From positions 1 through 30,242 of the forward strand of contig JAAAIG010000468.1 of assembly GCA_015852425.1 (NCBI GenBank): a stretch of DNA of 30,242 nt, in the 5' to 3' direction. The DNA comes from Gryganskiella cystojenkinii. Its lineage: Eukaryota; Mortierellomycota; Mortierellomycetes; Mortierellales; Mortierellaceae. The notes beneath the pieces were generated by a model, which made no database searches, was not told where the DNA came from, and saw nothing but the letters and a program-made list of their open reading frames with translations. Position 1 is the stretch's first letter. Each line of letters starts with the position of its first letter. Made by a program: the position numbers and the translations under genes. Below, in pieces: positions 1-10,555 of this stretch.

Positions 1-584
1 TACAGTACATGTTTCTTTTACGAATGTGGAGTAGCTGGAATGTTTTCGACCACACCCTTGTCCCTTGTCCCCGAAAAACAGACAAATGGCTGTTGTTCGA
101 AACTTCGGGTTGAGCTCACAACAATGTACAATATCGAGGGTGTGCCCAAACGAGCGTGGATTACTGTTTTTAGAAGAGGTCTTTCAACCTGAAGAGAAGA
201 CGGTCTTAACTTTTTCCCTCCCTTCTTTTCACCACATTCAAGAGTTCACGAAGCAGTGGCGCAGGTATTCATTCACCATGCTCACCCCGATGGGATGACA
301 CTCATACTCTTTTTCTGTCGAATCCTGTACGGGATCATTGCCGGCAGCGGGAAGAACCACAATTTTGGCACTTTTTGAGTGGAATGAAAAAAAACTGGCA
401 CCGTGGTCGCGTAATCTTTGTGCCTAGGTCACAGTCATTTCCCAAAAATAAATAGCTGTGGGTTCGAGACGAATTCAAAAAGATTTTAATAGCAATGGTT
501 GGTAAGGACACTTTGTTTTTCTCCTATAGCTACAGTAAGGCGCCTCCAGTCTTGAAATCTTCACCTAGTTCATATCACCAATTC
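1..584. other. Intergenic; no gene supported
   Basis: No convincing gene is seen. It contains the 3' flank of the fatty acyl-CoA reductase gene that ends at 585 on the minus strand. A minus-strand reading of about 45 codons around 255-395 looks protein-like (it includes VLPAAGNDPVQDS), but it has no start, splice context or family I recognise. A TTCGAG motif near 455 resembles a tRNA T-arm, but no A box or cloverleaf accompanies it. Confidence 0.4.
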
Positions 585-2406
585 TCACATACGAGAAGAC
601 ACCAACGATTTCGGGGACTCATCTTTCGCCGGAATGTAATTTTTGTGAAGGGTTCTTAGTCGATAATGAATCGTCTTTGTCGGATCCACTGCCTCTCCTA
701 GGATGTACTCGTGAACACCCATGTTGAATTTGTGCAAATAATCATGCCAGTCAATCCCCGCCCCGAATCCGCTATACAACACCGTAGGCGCGACCTCATC
801 CAACCAGAATCCATTCTTCGCCTCATAGAACCACTGGTAGCACATAAACGGCAAAAACGTTTTCGGGACAGCCTGAGCTTTCCTGAGAATCTTGCCGTAC
901 TTCTTTGCATCCTTTTTCGAAGTCTTGGCTAATTTGATCTCCTTCGAAAATCTCTGCTGGTATCGGCGAGGGAAATCTTGGGGCGTATAAAAATCGGCCC
1001 GAATGTCCTCCGAGAGTCGCTGACTGAAATGGGGCTGCTGCTGCCAGTAACTCTCCCAGTGGCAAAAGAGATAACCTAGATTCAATGGACACTGAGTGCT
1101 GGACCCCATCTGGATCACCGGAATTGCGTCTCGCACAAAAGGGAGTTTCAGTGACTCGGATACCAGAGCCGGCCCAGCCATGAGTGTCGTCTTGCAGACC
1201 ACATCGACAGGGACCATGTCGATTGCCTTAGTCTTAATAATAATAAAGAGAAGGAGTTAGCATTCACACAAATAGTAAAATAGTATAAGCTTATCGAAAA
1301 AAAACTGAAGCAATTACCTCGTCCCCATACCACTCTTGCACTGCACCTGTGGCTAAACTGATCATGACCGCTGCTGCACCGCTAAAGCCCTCACTCCATC
1401 CAGGGACCGGCTCATGCAAGGCTCCAGTAACAACAGGCATGCGCACAATCACTATAGGGAGTTTTAAAGACTCGTTCCGACTCTGCATTAAGTGCTCTCC
1501 CAGCGATTTGGTGAACTTGTACGTCGATGGATACATCTGGAGGACAAGATCTCGTTCAAAAACAGAGATTTCCTCATCGGACATCTCGTTCAGTTGGCGG
1601 AAGAGCGCCTCTGGATCACCAAAAGGCAGCGGATACATCCGTTCTTCAATACGCGTATTTTTCATGTGCGCGTTGACGTAAGACGTCGATACGTGCACAA
1701 ATGCCTGGAGCTTTGCCATTTTCTTGGCGACTTGAAGTGACCTTATTGGTCCATGTGTATTAAGCTGTGAATGTAGTTTGCGAATAAAAAAGTTATTAGA
1801 GCAGTAGAAGACAGATGTTAAGATGCAAACTCTGTAGAGTGCAGGCGAGATTTTCGAGCAGTAGTTTGCAGCGGTGCCTTACGTCGAGGGCCATACGCAA
1901 TGGATCGTCGAAATTGACGGAAGCAGCGCAATTTAAAAAGACGCCAGTGTCTTTGCTGATCATTTCGAGGTCCTCAGGGGAGATGCCGAGACAATCCAAG
2001 GTGAGGTCTCCAAGGACAGGTATAACCTTCTTTTTTATGTCATCAAGAAGCGACTTGTCGTTCGAGACCAAACCTTTGATGGTCTCAAAGATACGACATT
2101 CAAACACTTCTTTCTCGAGGCGAGCGTGCGCTGCTTCTTTGGATGGAGCCCTAACCAATATGTAGATCCTAAGTGAGCAAAGAGTGTGTTCAATATGTCT
2201 TCAACATTCCGTCTATCAAGTACAGCATGAAAAAGGAATAATAGAAAAAACATGAGACGTGTGTGATCGTACTTTTGGACCTGAGGCAAAGATCGCAAGA
2301 TCTTTTCAAGGATGACCTTCCCAACAAATCCAGTCCCACCAGTGAGGAAAATGACATTGTTCCTGGCATAAAACTCTAAAGCTTGTAGAGGATCGCTTGA
2401 AGTCAT
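585..2406 (-). CDS. Fatty acyl-CoA reductase (alcohol-forming), four exons
   Basis: Reduces long-chain fatty acyl-CoA to fatty alcohol with NADPH, feeding wax-ester or ether-lipid synthesis. Exons (minus): 2406-2273, 2168-1883, 1764-1318 and about 1226-585, joining in frame to roughly 502 residues, the usual length for the family. The fourth-exon acceptor is ambiguous (1226 or 1232, which adds Thr-Lys). The N-terminal Rossmann domain has the nucleotide motif TGGTGFVG at residues 22-29. The catalytic Tyr-x3-Lys lies at Y222-K226 (YKFTK), followed by a C-terminal 'sterile'/FAR_C domain with the WHDYLHKFNMGVHEY stretch. The start at 2406 is preferred over the open frame reaching 2760, because a TATA element sits at 2501-2508 and the Rossmann fold begins about 17 residues after it. 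The protein ends in Ser-Arg-Met, which fits a peroxisomal PTS1. Family call is certain; substrate range is not visible. Confidence 0.93.
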
Positions 2407-2500
2407 GATGAGAAAAGAAACAAAGGTACTGTAATGGTAATTGATTGCAAATGAAGGTGTAGTTGAGTTCTGGTAGAGAGTCTCGAATGTCGAGGGTTTT

Positions 2501-2508
2501 TTATATAG
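2501..2508 (-). promoter_or_regulatory. TATA box of the acyl-CoA reductase gene
   Basis: On the minus strand the sequence reads TATATAAA, about 95-100 bases before the ATG at 2406. It lies inside the open frame that extends upstream of that ATG, which argues that this upstream frame is untranslated promoter rather than coding sequence. Confidence 0.55.
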
Positions 2509-3764
2509 GACAGGAAAAATTAAAATCATGGTCCTTTCACTGTTCTGAGCTGCAAGCCAAAACTTTGCACGTATGAAATTTTTCGGCAACGGGGCTCGAG
2601 AGATGTCCCTCAATATTTGGCTCTTAAGCGCCCCCGTATCAGGGGTTAAACTCATCGTCTCCTGGTCTATCTCTTGTACAGGCATCTGCCCTCGTACTGA
2701 TAAACAGGTATTGTAGATTAGTAGACGCTTCGCAGTAAGATAGAAGAGACCATCGAGCATGATCCAAAGATGTAAAGCTAGAGAAGTCGACTTTTGAAAG
2801 GACCTTGATAAGAGCTTAGAGAGAAGAGAACCTCACCGGAAAAATTAAGAAGGAATATGCGGCCACTGAAATCGTCCAGCAGTAACCGCTCTGACGTTGT
2901 GTCCGAGAAAAACGGGGGTTCGAAGAGGGAGAATTCAAAAGGCATAATCTATGCCTCTGTGAGAATTCAAGAACCTTTTCTTATTTATTTTTTCTTAGAT
3001 GTTCAAGCACTCCTGTTCGTGCTCTACTTCAGTAAGTCGAGATGTTTTTCTCGTGCCGTCCTTCAAGCGCCCGCGTCCCTAGTGTTTTCTATTTTGGTCC
3101 GGCGCAGATCTCACTTGCTTGTTCTTGTTCTTGCAAACCAGTTTCCATATTTTTCGTAGAAAAATACTAGTTGGCAGGATAGATTGGCCTTGAGAGAGAG
3201 TCGGGGGAGTAGTTGTTTAGTGCAAAATACAGTTGCTCTTTCTAATAAACATACAGTATGGTGCAAACCAGTCCCAATGCTCACGGTTTTTGACTTTTTG
3301 TTTACTATGCGCTCCAAGGTATAGATAGACCCTTGCTTGCTATGTGCTCGAAAGTCTCACCAACAGTGTGCTCGGGTACCAAATATGGTGCGTTTCTCTT
3401 GCGACGAGGCCGTAAACCACGAAACTCTATTTTTTCAGTTCCCAGGCAGTAATTCTCTCGAGATCCTTATTACAAATTCTAATTTGAGAGGCGCAACAAG
3501 TTTTGACATACGTGAGATCTAGGCCTGCTGTCCCTTCCTGCCGTTCTTGCCGAGATCCCGTGATGGACTTGTCGGCGGTTCCTGGACGCGCTTCTGGAAG
3601 GAGAGGGATTTGTGTGCGACGATTCTTCTGCAAGAAAAAAATGTCGTCGGCTCGTGCTCAGTTAGGATACAAACGCGCCAAACGAGCTTAATTCCCCTAC
3701 CCTCAAGATGCGCATGACGACAAATACCAAACCCCAAGGCCAGCAAAGATGTTTGGCTCATTTT
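2509..3764. other. Intergenic; no gene supported
   Basis: Upstream flank of the acyl-CoA reductase gene. Open frames on both strands are short, lack motifs and have no splice partners. I see no RNA gene or repeat array here. Confidence 0.45.
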
Positions 3765-3873
3765 CTCCTGCTTTTTTCTTTTTTCTTCTCCTTCTCCCAC
3801 GTTGTCCCTCTCTCCTTATCTCTTTTCACGCATACATTTTTCCTCCTCAATTTTCGACTGTACGATTTGCACG
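3765..3873 (+). promoter_or_regulatory. Pyrimidine-rich promoter-like tract
   Basis: A strongly C/T-biased stretch on the plus strand (about 3765-3850) leads into a short A/T-mixed leader and an ATG at 3874. The same arrangement precedes the ArfGAP gene (11697-11830) and the secreted-protein gene (24205-24270), so this looks like the core promoter of a plus-strand gene that is now truncated. Confidence 0.4.
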
Positions 3874-3960
3874 ATGGACTCGAAACCAATCGAGCGCTAT
3901 GTCGACACGCCTGAGATTTCCTATTTTATTGCGACATTCCTTGGCAAACAAGCCGCTTGA
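3874..3960 (+). pseudogene. Truncated N-terminus of a plus-strand gene (28 codons)
   Basis: An ATG directly after the pyrimidine-rich tract opens a 28-residue frame beginning MDSKPIERYVDTPEIS and continuing YFIATFLGKQAA before a TGA. The 'TPEIS..IA.FL' pattern resembles the first helix of F-box proteins (compare 'LPEIL..I..FL'), which are abundant in these fungi, so this may be the start of an F-box-type gene. After codon 28 the plus-strand coding signal ends, and the last 35 bases overlap the end of a minus-strand coding relic. It may be a gene start cut by rearrangement, or chance. No further exon was found downstream on this strand. Confidence 0.3.
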
Positions 3961-4290
3961 TTGACCCCCTCAGTATCAAGTTCAGGTTGTGCATGGTATC
4001 CTTTCGGTCAGGAGATCGAATGACTGCAGAGAAATCAAGCGGCGGGACAAAATAGCGCCTTGGATTCACATCCTCCTGCTTCACATACACGTTGATGGCA
4101 AGGTCCTATAAGCATGAACAGGTGGACCTAACAGGCATGGAAGATAGCAGTTTAAGCAAGGACATATCATTGGCAAGAAGTCAAATTATTACTTACTTCA
4201 AAGAGGGGTTTGTAGTCCGGAAGGTGTTCACCCCAATGCCAATGTACTCAATCCAAGCGATTTGCCTGTCCTGCAGGTATGAAGGAAAAC
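3926..4290 (-). pseudogene. Frame-shifted gene relic, unknown family, two exons visible
   Basis: The last exon runs 4105-3926 (60 codons with stop) and reads DLAINVYVKQEDVNPRRYFV, then PPLDFSAVIRSPDRKD and LNLILRGSIKRLVCQG. It joins in phase 0, over a clean 92-base intron (GTAAGT donor at 4197, TATAG acceptor ending at 4106), to an exon ending EHLPDYKPLFE at 4198. Upstream of about 4233 the protein-like reading moves to another frame: after a CTGCAG acceptor near 4275 it reads DRQIAWIEYIGIG. A one-base loss in the GGGG run near 4233 would explain the shift, since the downstream frame meets a TGA just upstream. I do not recognise the family and infer no function. Upstream fragments to about 4870 may belong to the same relic but cannot be joined. 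Confidence 0.5.
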
Positions 4291-5266
4291 AGGAGCAGGG
4301 GAGAGGAAGGTCTCGAGGGCGATAATGAAGGAAGTATTGTCAATGAGGGCCACTTCCACTTGTCAGATCATGGCAGCGTGTCATGTATACCAACATCGAC
4401 ACTTCTCGGGACTTGCCATCACCGACACGCCTCCGTCTGTACGGTCAGTTAACCCCACAGCTGACATTCAGGACACGCGACACTCGAATAGCACGCCACG
4501 ATATCAGAATCTATGGGATCACTGTCCTGGTGCTTTCTCCGCCAAAGGGCGACCAAACACTCCACGATCAAGGGTTCCTCGTGGTGCTGTAGCAAGACCG
4601 GCTATGACTTGTCCTGGCAGATCATGAGTTTGCGCCACAAGGTCTTTGTTACGATGTTGTCTCGGTGAAACTCCTCATTCCCTAAAAACTCCAATGTCGA
4701 CTCGTGGACTCTACGACATCGCAGCCGCCACCATACCTCGTATTTGCAAGCTTGAACGCCGATGCTACAGAGGATCGTCCGAAACGCAAGGTTTGTCACA
4801 CCCGCACACTTGAAGAACGTTCAGGTTTACCTCTGGTGTAATGGAGGCGACAGAGGCATTCGGTTAAATTTCTTCCCATGAACAAAGCTTCTCTTGAATC
4901 CCGAAATTTTCTTACTGACAAAAAGTTTGATATTATTCGCAGAATCATAATCGAGTGCGTCCCAACGTTCGGCCAGGAAAACTTGTTTTCAAATCTGGTT
5001 TATGAAAATTGTAAAAAAAAGAGGAAAAAAAAAAAAAAAAAAATGGCAGCGTGTCCTTCAAACAATGGGTAGGATTGTTTCCCTTCGAATTTGGAAGGGC
5101 ATCCATGTCCAATGCAAGGGGAAATAAAATTGAAGGATTCCTATATTGGGGAGGTGTCCATGTCCACTTTATTTGCCAAGTGTGTATCTGTTGAGAGCAT
5201 ATTTATCTTCAAAACAACAAAAAAGCGGCGCGGAAAAGGGGGAGCGGGGGGAAGGAAAACAACTAA
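4291..5266. other. Degenerate intergenic DNA with possible coding fragments
   Basis: Several minus-strand fragments look protein-like but are broken by stops. Examples are EVALIDNTSFIIALE at about 4360-4310 and LAFRTILC with STLEFLGNEEFHRDN between about 4790 and 4650. The latter have the look of leucine-rich F-box-type repeats. None can be assembled into an exon set, so they are treated as decay. A 19-base A run lies at 5025-5043. The part near 5267 is the 3' flank of the b561 gene. Confidence 0.35.
5025..5043 (+). repeat. Poly(A) run, 19 A
   Basis: Nineteen consecutive A residues directly follow an A8-GAGG stretch. It could be a slippage-prone mononucleotide run or the tail of an old retrotransposed insert. 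No target-site duplication was recognised around it. Confidence 0.7.
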
Positions 5267-6617
5267 CTATTGTTCCGATGGAACGGCGGCATTGGCATCA
5301 CTTGGAGAAACCTCTCTCTCTCCACGCTTGGATGGGCGACTCTTGAGCCAGAGTCTTTGAGGCGTGATCTGACCCACAACCCCGACCGCGACCATCCCCA
5401 TCGACAGTGCAAAGATCCATTGGTACCCGTTGAAATTCTTTTCCATCCAACTCGATAAGACCCCCCACCAGAGTGTGGCCCAGAGCAGAGTAATGGACGT
5501 GTACCCAAAGACACGATGGATTCGAGTCGCGCGGGCTTTTCCGACCCGACCATAAATCGTTGCAGGTGCATATCCGACAATGATACCATAGAGGACTTGA
5601 CAAAGGAAAATCATCAAAGTGATTCCACCAAGGTAGGCATGGTTGGTGTGGAAATGGGGTTTGTTGACAAGTTCCTTGTTGTTCCAGATGGCCCGGAATC
5701 CGAAAATCGAGGAGATCAGCGCGACGGTGAGGAGGAAAAAGTGCAGGGTCTTGCCACCTTCTTTACGTTGACCGGTCAAGTTCGGTTGCAGCAATAGCAC
5801 GGCTGTCAGAAGAGAAAAAGAAGAAAGCAAGAAACACAAAGATTAGATGTCACCGGTAATGCCTCTTTAAGAAAAAAAAAATGATAATTGCCCGTTGGAT
5901 ACTGTGGAAAGTGACAAAGGAAAGGAAAATAGCGTAGTGGCAGATGAGTAATATGAGTGGGGGTTCTTTTGGTCCCCTGTTGTTTTTACCTTGTGTCGAG
6001 ACAAATCCATAGATACCCATACAAATCGGATGCCAGGAGAAAGGCGAAACCCAAGGGGCCTTGATCACCACAGCGGCCAGGGTTCCGAAAAAGATGAACA
6101 GTCCTGATTGAGCAAAAGCCGACAACATGATCTGATAAGGGGTTCGGGGCCGTCGATGTCTGTGGTGATGATGATGACGTCGTCGTTGAGGTACCGCTTG
6201 TTCTTGGTCGGAAGGTGAAGTCGTTGTCGAGGAGGAAGCCGAGGTGTTATTGTTGTTGTTGTGAACGGATGAAGAGTGAAGAGAAGAGGTAAACTTATTT
6301 GAATTTTCTTCCTCTTCACTTTCTTCGGAGTCCGTGTCCGTGCTTGACCCCGAGCCCGTTGTGGCAGGCGAAGCAGAGCCCGGCCTTGTTGTCTGTGTTC
6401 TTCCACTCGTATCGACAATCCCCTGGACGGCGTGTCCTTTGAAAGGAACATTGCTGTCGTTACTCGAGCGATCGTCTAGTCTCGGTGACGAGGACGGCGA
6501 GGTATAAGATTCACGATCCTGGGAAGAAGAGGGCTGATTGTCTCCTGATGGCCTAAGGAGAGGGCGGCTCTCATCTGCGCTGTTCGTGTTGTGTTTGTTG
6601 TGGGTATGTTGCGCCAT
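5267..6617 (-). CDS. Cytochrome b561-domain transmembrane haem protein, two exons
   Basis: Exons 6617-5990 and 5802-5267 (187-base intron, GTAAAA...CAG) give 387 residues. The family moves electrons across a membrane through two b-type haems, usually from ascorbate to an acceptor such as ferric iron. Residues 1 to about 160 are a hydrophilic Ser/Thr/Asn-rich tail containing an acidic patch and a His/Arg cluster (RRRHHHHHRHRR, about 144-156). Six membrane segments follow from about 163. The four haem-ligand histidines are present with family spacing: H196 (WHP), H230 (KTLH), H264 (HTNHAYLGG) and H305 (RIHR). There is no DOMON or FAD domain, so it is a stand-alone b561. The upstream region holds three iron-type GATA sites. 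Ferric-reductase activity is a family-based inference. Confidence 0.9.
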
Positions 6618-7010
6618 GTGTGTAACTTTGTTCGTTCAAAACGGTAGACAAAAAAATAAAAGAGCTCTTCTTTTCTTTTTTTTTGTTTGAGTTTCGGTAA
6701 GGTCCTTCTCGATGACGCCTTTGGATGCTAAGATGAGTTGACAAAAGGGGTAGAGTTTTTGTTCGTTGCCTTCTTGTGTTAGAAAAAAAATGGTCCAATG
6801 CTCAGGGGCACGTTTGGGGCGAGGAGAAGTGAAGTTGGAACGAATGGGTGAAGTAGTCCTCCATCTTCAACCTCAGTTCGAAATTTTCCTTTCTTCATTC
6901 TGATTCCCCCATTGCTCAATTGAGGCAGCGCATCAGGTGGTGGTGGTGGTGGTGATGGGGGTGAAAAGCATAGATAGGGGCCAGGCAGAGAATGAGGGAT
7001 GTAGAGAAGA

Positions 7011-7019
7011 ATCTGATAA
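7011..7019 (+). promoter_or_regulatory. Iron-type GATA factor site, copy 1
   Basis: The sequence is ATCTGATAA, preceded by A, an exact match to RATCWGATAA, the extended site bound by fungal iron-regulatory GATA repressors (SreA/Sre1/Fep1 class). It lies about 395 bases upstream of the b561 start codon. Confidence 0.5.
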
Positions 7020-7189
7020 CAGAGGGAAACAGGGAGAAATTGGAGTGGTGTGTATTGTTCATGTGGTAAAGACATGTGTTGTATGAACACGGTAAATAAC
7101 GATCAGGACTGGCCCGCGATCGAAGTGATCTTGACTCTAAAACAAACAAACTGGTTGAGCTTACCACCAAGGTATAAACGTGAGGGTCG

Positions 7190-7290
7190 TGAGGAGAGAC
7201 AAGGAAAGAGAGGGGAAGGGTGTTTTTGAGGAGGGAGAAATATATAATAAGCCAAAGAATTGAAGAAAGAGGGGAAGAGCGGAGCCGAAC
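7190..7290 (-). promoter_or_regulatory. Probable core promoter of the b561 gene
   Basis: The minus strand is pyrimidine-rich here and contains a TATA-like TTATTATATA at 7241-7250. This is the arrangement seen before other genes of the window. It implies a 5' untranslated region of over 500 bases, possibly with a leader intron. Two GATA sites lie just upstream, at 7311-7337. Confidence 0.4.
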
Positions 7291-7310
7291 GCCAACATCG
7301 GTAGAAAAAA

Positions 7311-7319
7311 ATCTGATAA
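7311..7319 (+). promoter_or_regulatory. Iron-type GATA factor site, copy 2
   Basis: ATCTGATAA preceded by A, in the same orientation as copy 1. It lies just upstream of the probable core promoter of the b561 gene. Confidence 0.55.
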
Positions 7320-7328
7320 CGCAAAACA

Positions 7329-7337
7329 ATCAGATAA
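7329..7337 (+). promoter_or_regulatory. Iron-type GATA factor site, copy 3
   Basis: ATCAGATAA preceded by A. It starts 18 bases after the start of copy 2, so the pair is spaced by nearly two helical turns, as expected for a dimeric or two-finger GATA factor. Confidence 0.55.
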
Positions 7338-7652
7338 CATTGTTTTAAGGGGCGCATTTTGTTCCAGGTCATTGGCGCGTGTCACTGCTGCTTGTGCTCC
7401 ACTCCTCTTCTCTCTTAAAGTCAGAAAGGTGGGAAAAGCCATATTTTCATTTTCTTTCGAGCAAAAATAAAAAATATAATTATCGTAGGAACATTAGAAA
7501 AAGAAAGTAGACAAGGAAAATATGCTATTTAACATTGGTCATCGGTTATTGGTATTATGGTATGCGTTGAAGATGCAAAGGCGAAAAAAAAGGAAGAGAG
7601 TGAGGATGGGGATGGAACAGAGAAAAATAAACAAAAGAGAGCAGAGAGCTCA

Positions 7653-10522
7653 TTACTGTGCCTGAGCACCCAGGATATGCTGCAACCGGGCTTTGGCCTG
7701 AGCCGAGAGGTTGTCCTGAGGGAAAGCTGCGACTCCCTTTCTCGACTGCAGCTGATCTTGGTGCCGTTGTTGCTGTTGCAATTGTTGGTCCTCCAAATAC
7801 GAGCCCTCTTCCCCAAAACTGGTAATGCTGCTCACACTTTGTTGTCTTGGAAATGTGGCCGTTCCTGTGGGACCACGAGGAGACAGATGGTACCGAGAGT
7901 CCGAACCTGAGACCCCGCTTTGGTAACCATGATTTGAAATCACTGAGGGACCATCGACACGAGACGAAGACGAAGGTGAGGACGTTGGTGAGGGCATTGC
8001 AGGGTTCGTCATCATCATGTCCGGATGATGCAAATGCTGCTGCTGCTGCTGTTGTTGATCCTGATGCTGCAACTGAACCTCAGAGATACCTTGCATATGC
8101 TGCTGTCGAGGAAAAGACAACAACCGTCTCCGGACACGTCCCTGATCCGATTGACGGTCTTCGGTATAGGCTTCACTCTCTGCCCCGTCAGAGTATAGAC
8201 TCTGATGATCGTTCTGACGCTCCGCCTCCTCTCTCAAGCCGGTATGATGGACCTGTTCCGTGTACTGCTGCTGCGCTCGTTGTTGGTCTTGTTGCTGCTG
8301 CTCATGTCGGCCGCGGAACTGTTGCAACTGAGCCGTATAAGCGCCGGTCTTGTTGGATCTGGACCCGACCTGCTCCGCAACACTCATCCTCCCCCAGCCA
8401 CTGCTCTCGTCCTCGGAGAAGACATTGTCGTGAGCATACCGACCGGGTCTCTGAACCACATTTCCTTGTCGAAATTGAGTTCCAGGGACTGGGGAACGCG
8501 CGAAGCTTCGGTTCTCTTGTTGCGACAGTGGTCTTCGAGGTCCAGCCATAGATCCCAGACGTCCAATGGAACCAAAGTTCATGAAAGAGACTGAGGACTG
8601 CGTCATCCGACTATTGTGGGCGTAATGTTCATGCTCAGATTGTCCAGACTCGGACCCTTGTCCTCCATGACTACCCCCAGACTGGCCACCTTGATCGATT
8701 CCGAGTCCAAGTGACATCGAGTGGGGTATAGAGGTCTCTTCCTCCTCAGCAGGTCCGAACCCAGGCGATTTGGGACTCGCCTGTGAGAATCGCATCAAGA
8801 TATTTTGAACACTGGCCTGTCTACGGGTCATTGATCCCGCAGATTCAGAAGATAGAATTCTTGAAGACCGAGCTGGATGAGGTCCTGGTGAAATCGATGC
8901 TCGGGGTGACACATAGGATTGTCGAGGTTGAGGTTGATGCAAAGATGGGAGTTGAACTTGACGACGTTGACTAAGAGTTGAATGTTGTTCCTGTCGCATA
9001 GACGATTCAGAGTTTTGTGAGAGACGTGATTGAGAGAGTCCCCCGCTGATGGTTCGAGGACGCTCTTGCCCATTGCCCTTGGAACGGAGATCAGAAAGAC
9101 TGGCAGAGATGATCGAATCTGGTCGGTTCAGGTATCCTGAAGAGGACATGGTCATCGGGATCACAGCCGTCCCCGTGGACTCGTAATGGCTCATAGCAGC
9201 TGCAGACTGGGGTCGCATCGGGTAGGGCGGCAAAGCCCCAAGCTCATGGCCAGCCATGGCGAGGGAAAGACTCCTCTGTCCTTGTGCTCCTTGCCCGAGT
9301 CTATGAAGAGTCGAGTGGCGAGGTGATTCCGGTCTGTTCATGGCCATGTTTCCTCCGCCATTCGCAGGGCTCGGTGTCTTGTCAGGGGCTGATTGTTGTT
9401 GTTGTTGTTGTTGTTGTTGCTGCGGCGTGGTCAAAGTTAACAAGGACTCGGTCAGACTCCGAATTTGCTCGTCACTAGCTCGTTGGAGCGCGTTCATGGA
9501 GGAAGAATCGACTAAGTTCACATCGGCCTTGATCAGCATCCGAATAGTATGGTTCATGCTTAGTGCACTGGAGACAACCTTGGACATGGAGGTGACCGTC
9601 AAGCTGTTGCCATAGAGCGATGCCGCCAACTTTTCAAATGTCCTGAAGGCGTCCTTGAGGAGAACAACATGCTGCGGCGTGGCGGAAGCAGCCGACTGTC
9701 CATTGACAGGACTGGCGATGGCGGCGGGGGGGTCTAGCCTCATGCCAGACCTGACCGTATCAGTACTCCTGTTAGCCAGTGTTGCTGAATAAGACGACAC
9801 TGGTGATCTCAAGTGCGACGACGTGTTGTTGTCCCCGCTCGTAGGTGGTCGATGAGGATGCTTTTGCTGGAGATGCTGAAGCTTTTCCGAATGGCTTGAG
9901 ACTTGTTGTTCTTCCTGAAGCGATTGCTGTTGGGATTGAAAGCTCTGTGGCGTGATTGACTGTGGACCATGAACTGCGATGGTAGAAAGAGACCGGTTCA
10001 TGCGTTCCATCTCCAGTTCTTGGACGCGAGCCTTCAAAGCCTTGAGTTCACTCGCAAGGAGTCCACCGCCTCCAGTTCCTGCTACTCCGCCTTCGACCGC
10101 GTACCTGTTCCTGTCTGTGAACACATTATGAGCGGGTGGTTCCTGATCATCATCCGAGGTAACCGACTGTTGTTGACTTTGAGCCTGAGCTTGGTTCTGA
10201 GTCTTGAAGGAACCGGAGGCACGCTTTCGAACATTCGGGTATTGGGCGTCCGGTTGTGACGACGACGGCTTTGTGCTCATCCTTGGTAGCGTTGCAGATC
10301 TTTCGACGGATGAGGCCAGACCCAACGATTTCTTCTTGAGCCTGCTACTACTTGCTTCCTGCGGCGTGGTGGTTGCAATTATAGTCGTTGATGAACGAAC
10401 TGGTGTGGGGTTTGTGGAATTGGAGTTGTGCGAAAAAGTTGTTGGACCAACCCGTTTCGCGATTGAAGGTGTCGTAGCAAAGGTTGAGCTGTTGTTGTTG
10501 GTATAATGCCCCGTAGTGCCGC

Positions 10523-10555
<33 letters not shown>

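Noticed and set aside
440..470. GGGTTCGAGAC resembling a tRNA B box
   Set aside because: No matching A box, acceptor stem or anticodon arm could be drawn around it.
2407..2760. Open frame upstream of the acyl-CoA reductase ATG, in frame with it
   Set aside because: It has no family similarity, the Rossmann domain begins just after 2406, and a TATA box lies inside the frame at 2501-2508.
6779..7442. Several minus-strand frames of 90-137 codons upstream of the b561 gene
   Set aside because: Composition is that of a pyrimidine-rich promoter and leader (poly-His/Pro/Leu), with overlapping frames of equal quality and no motifs.
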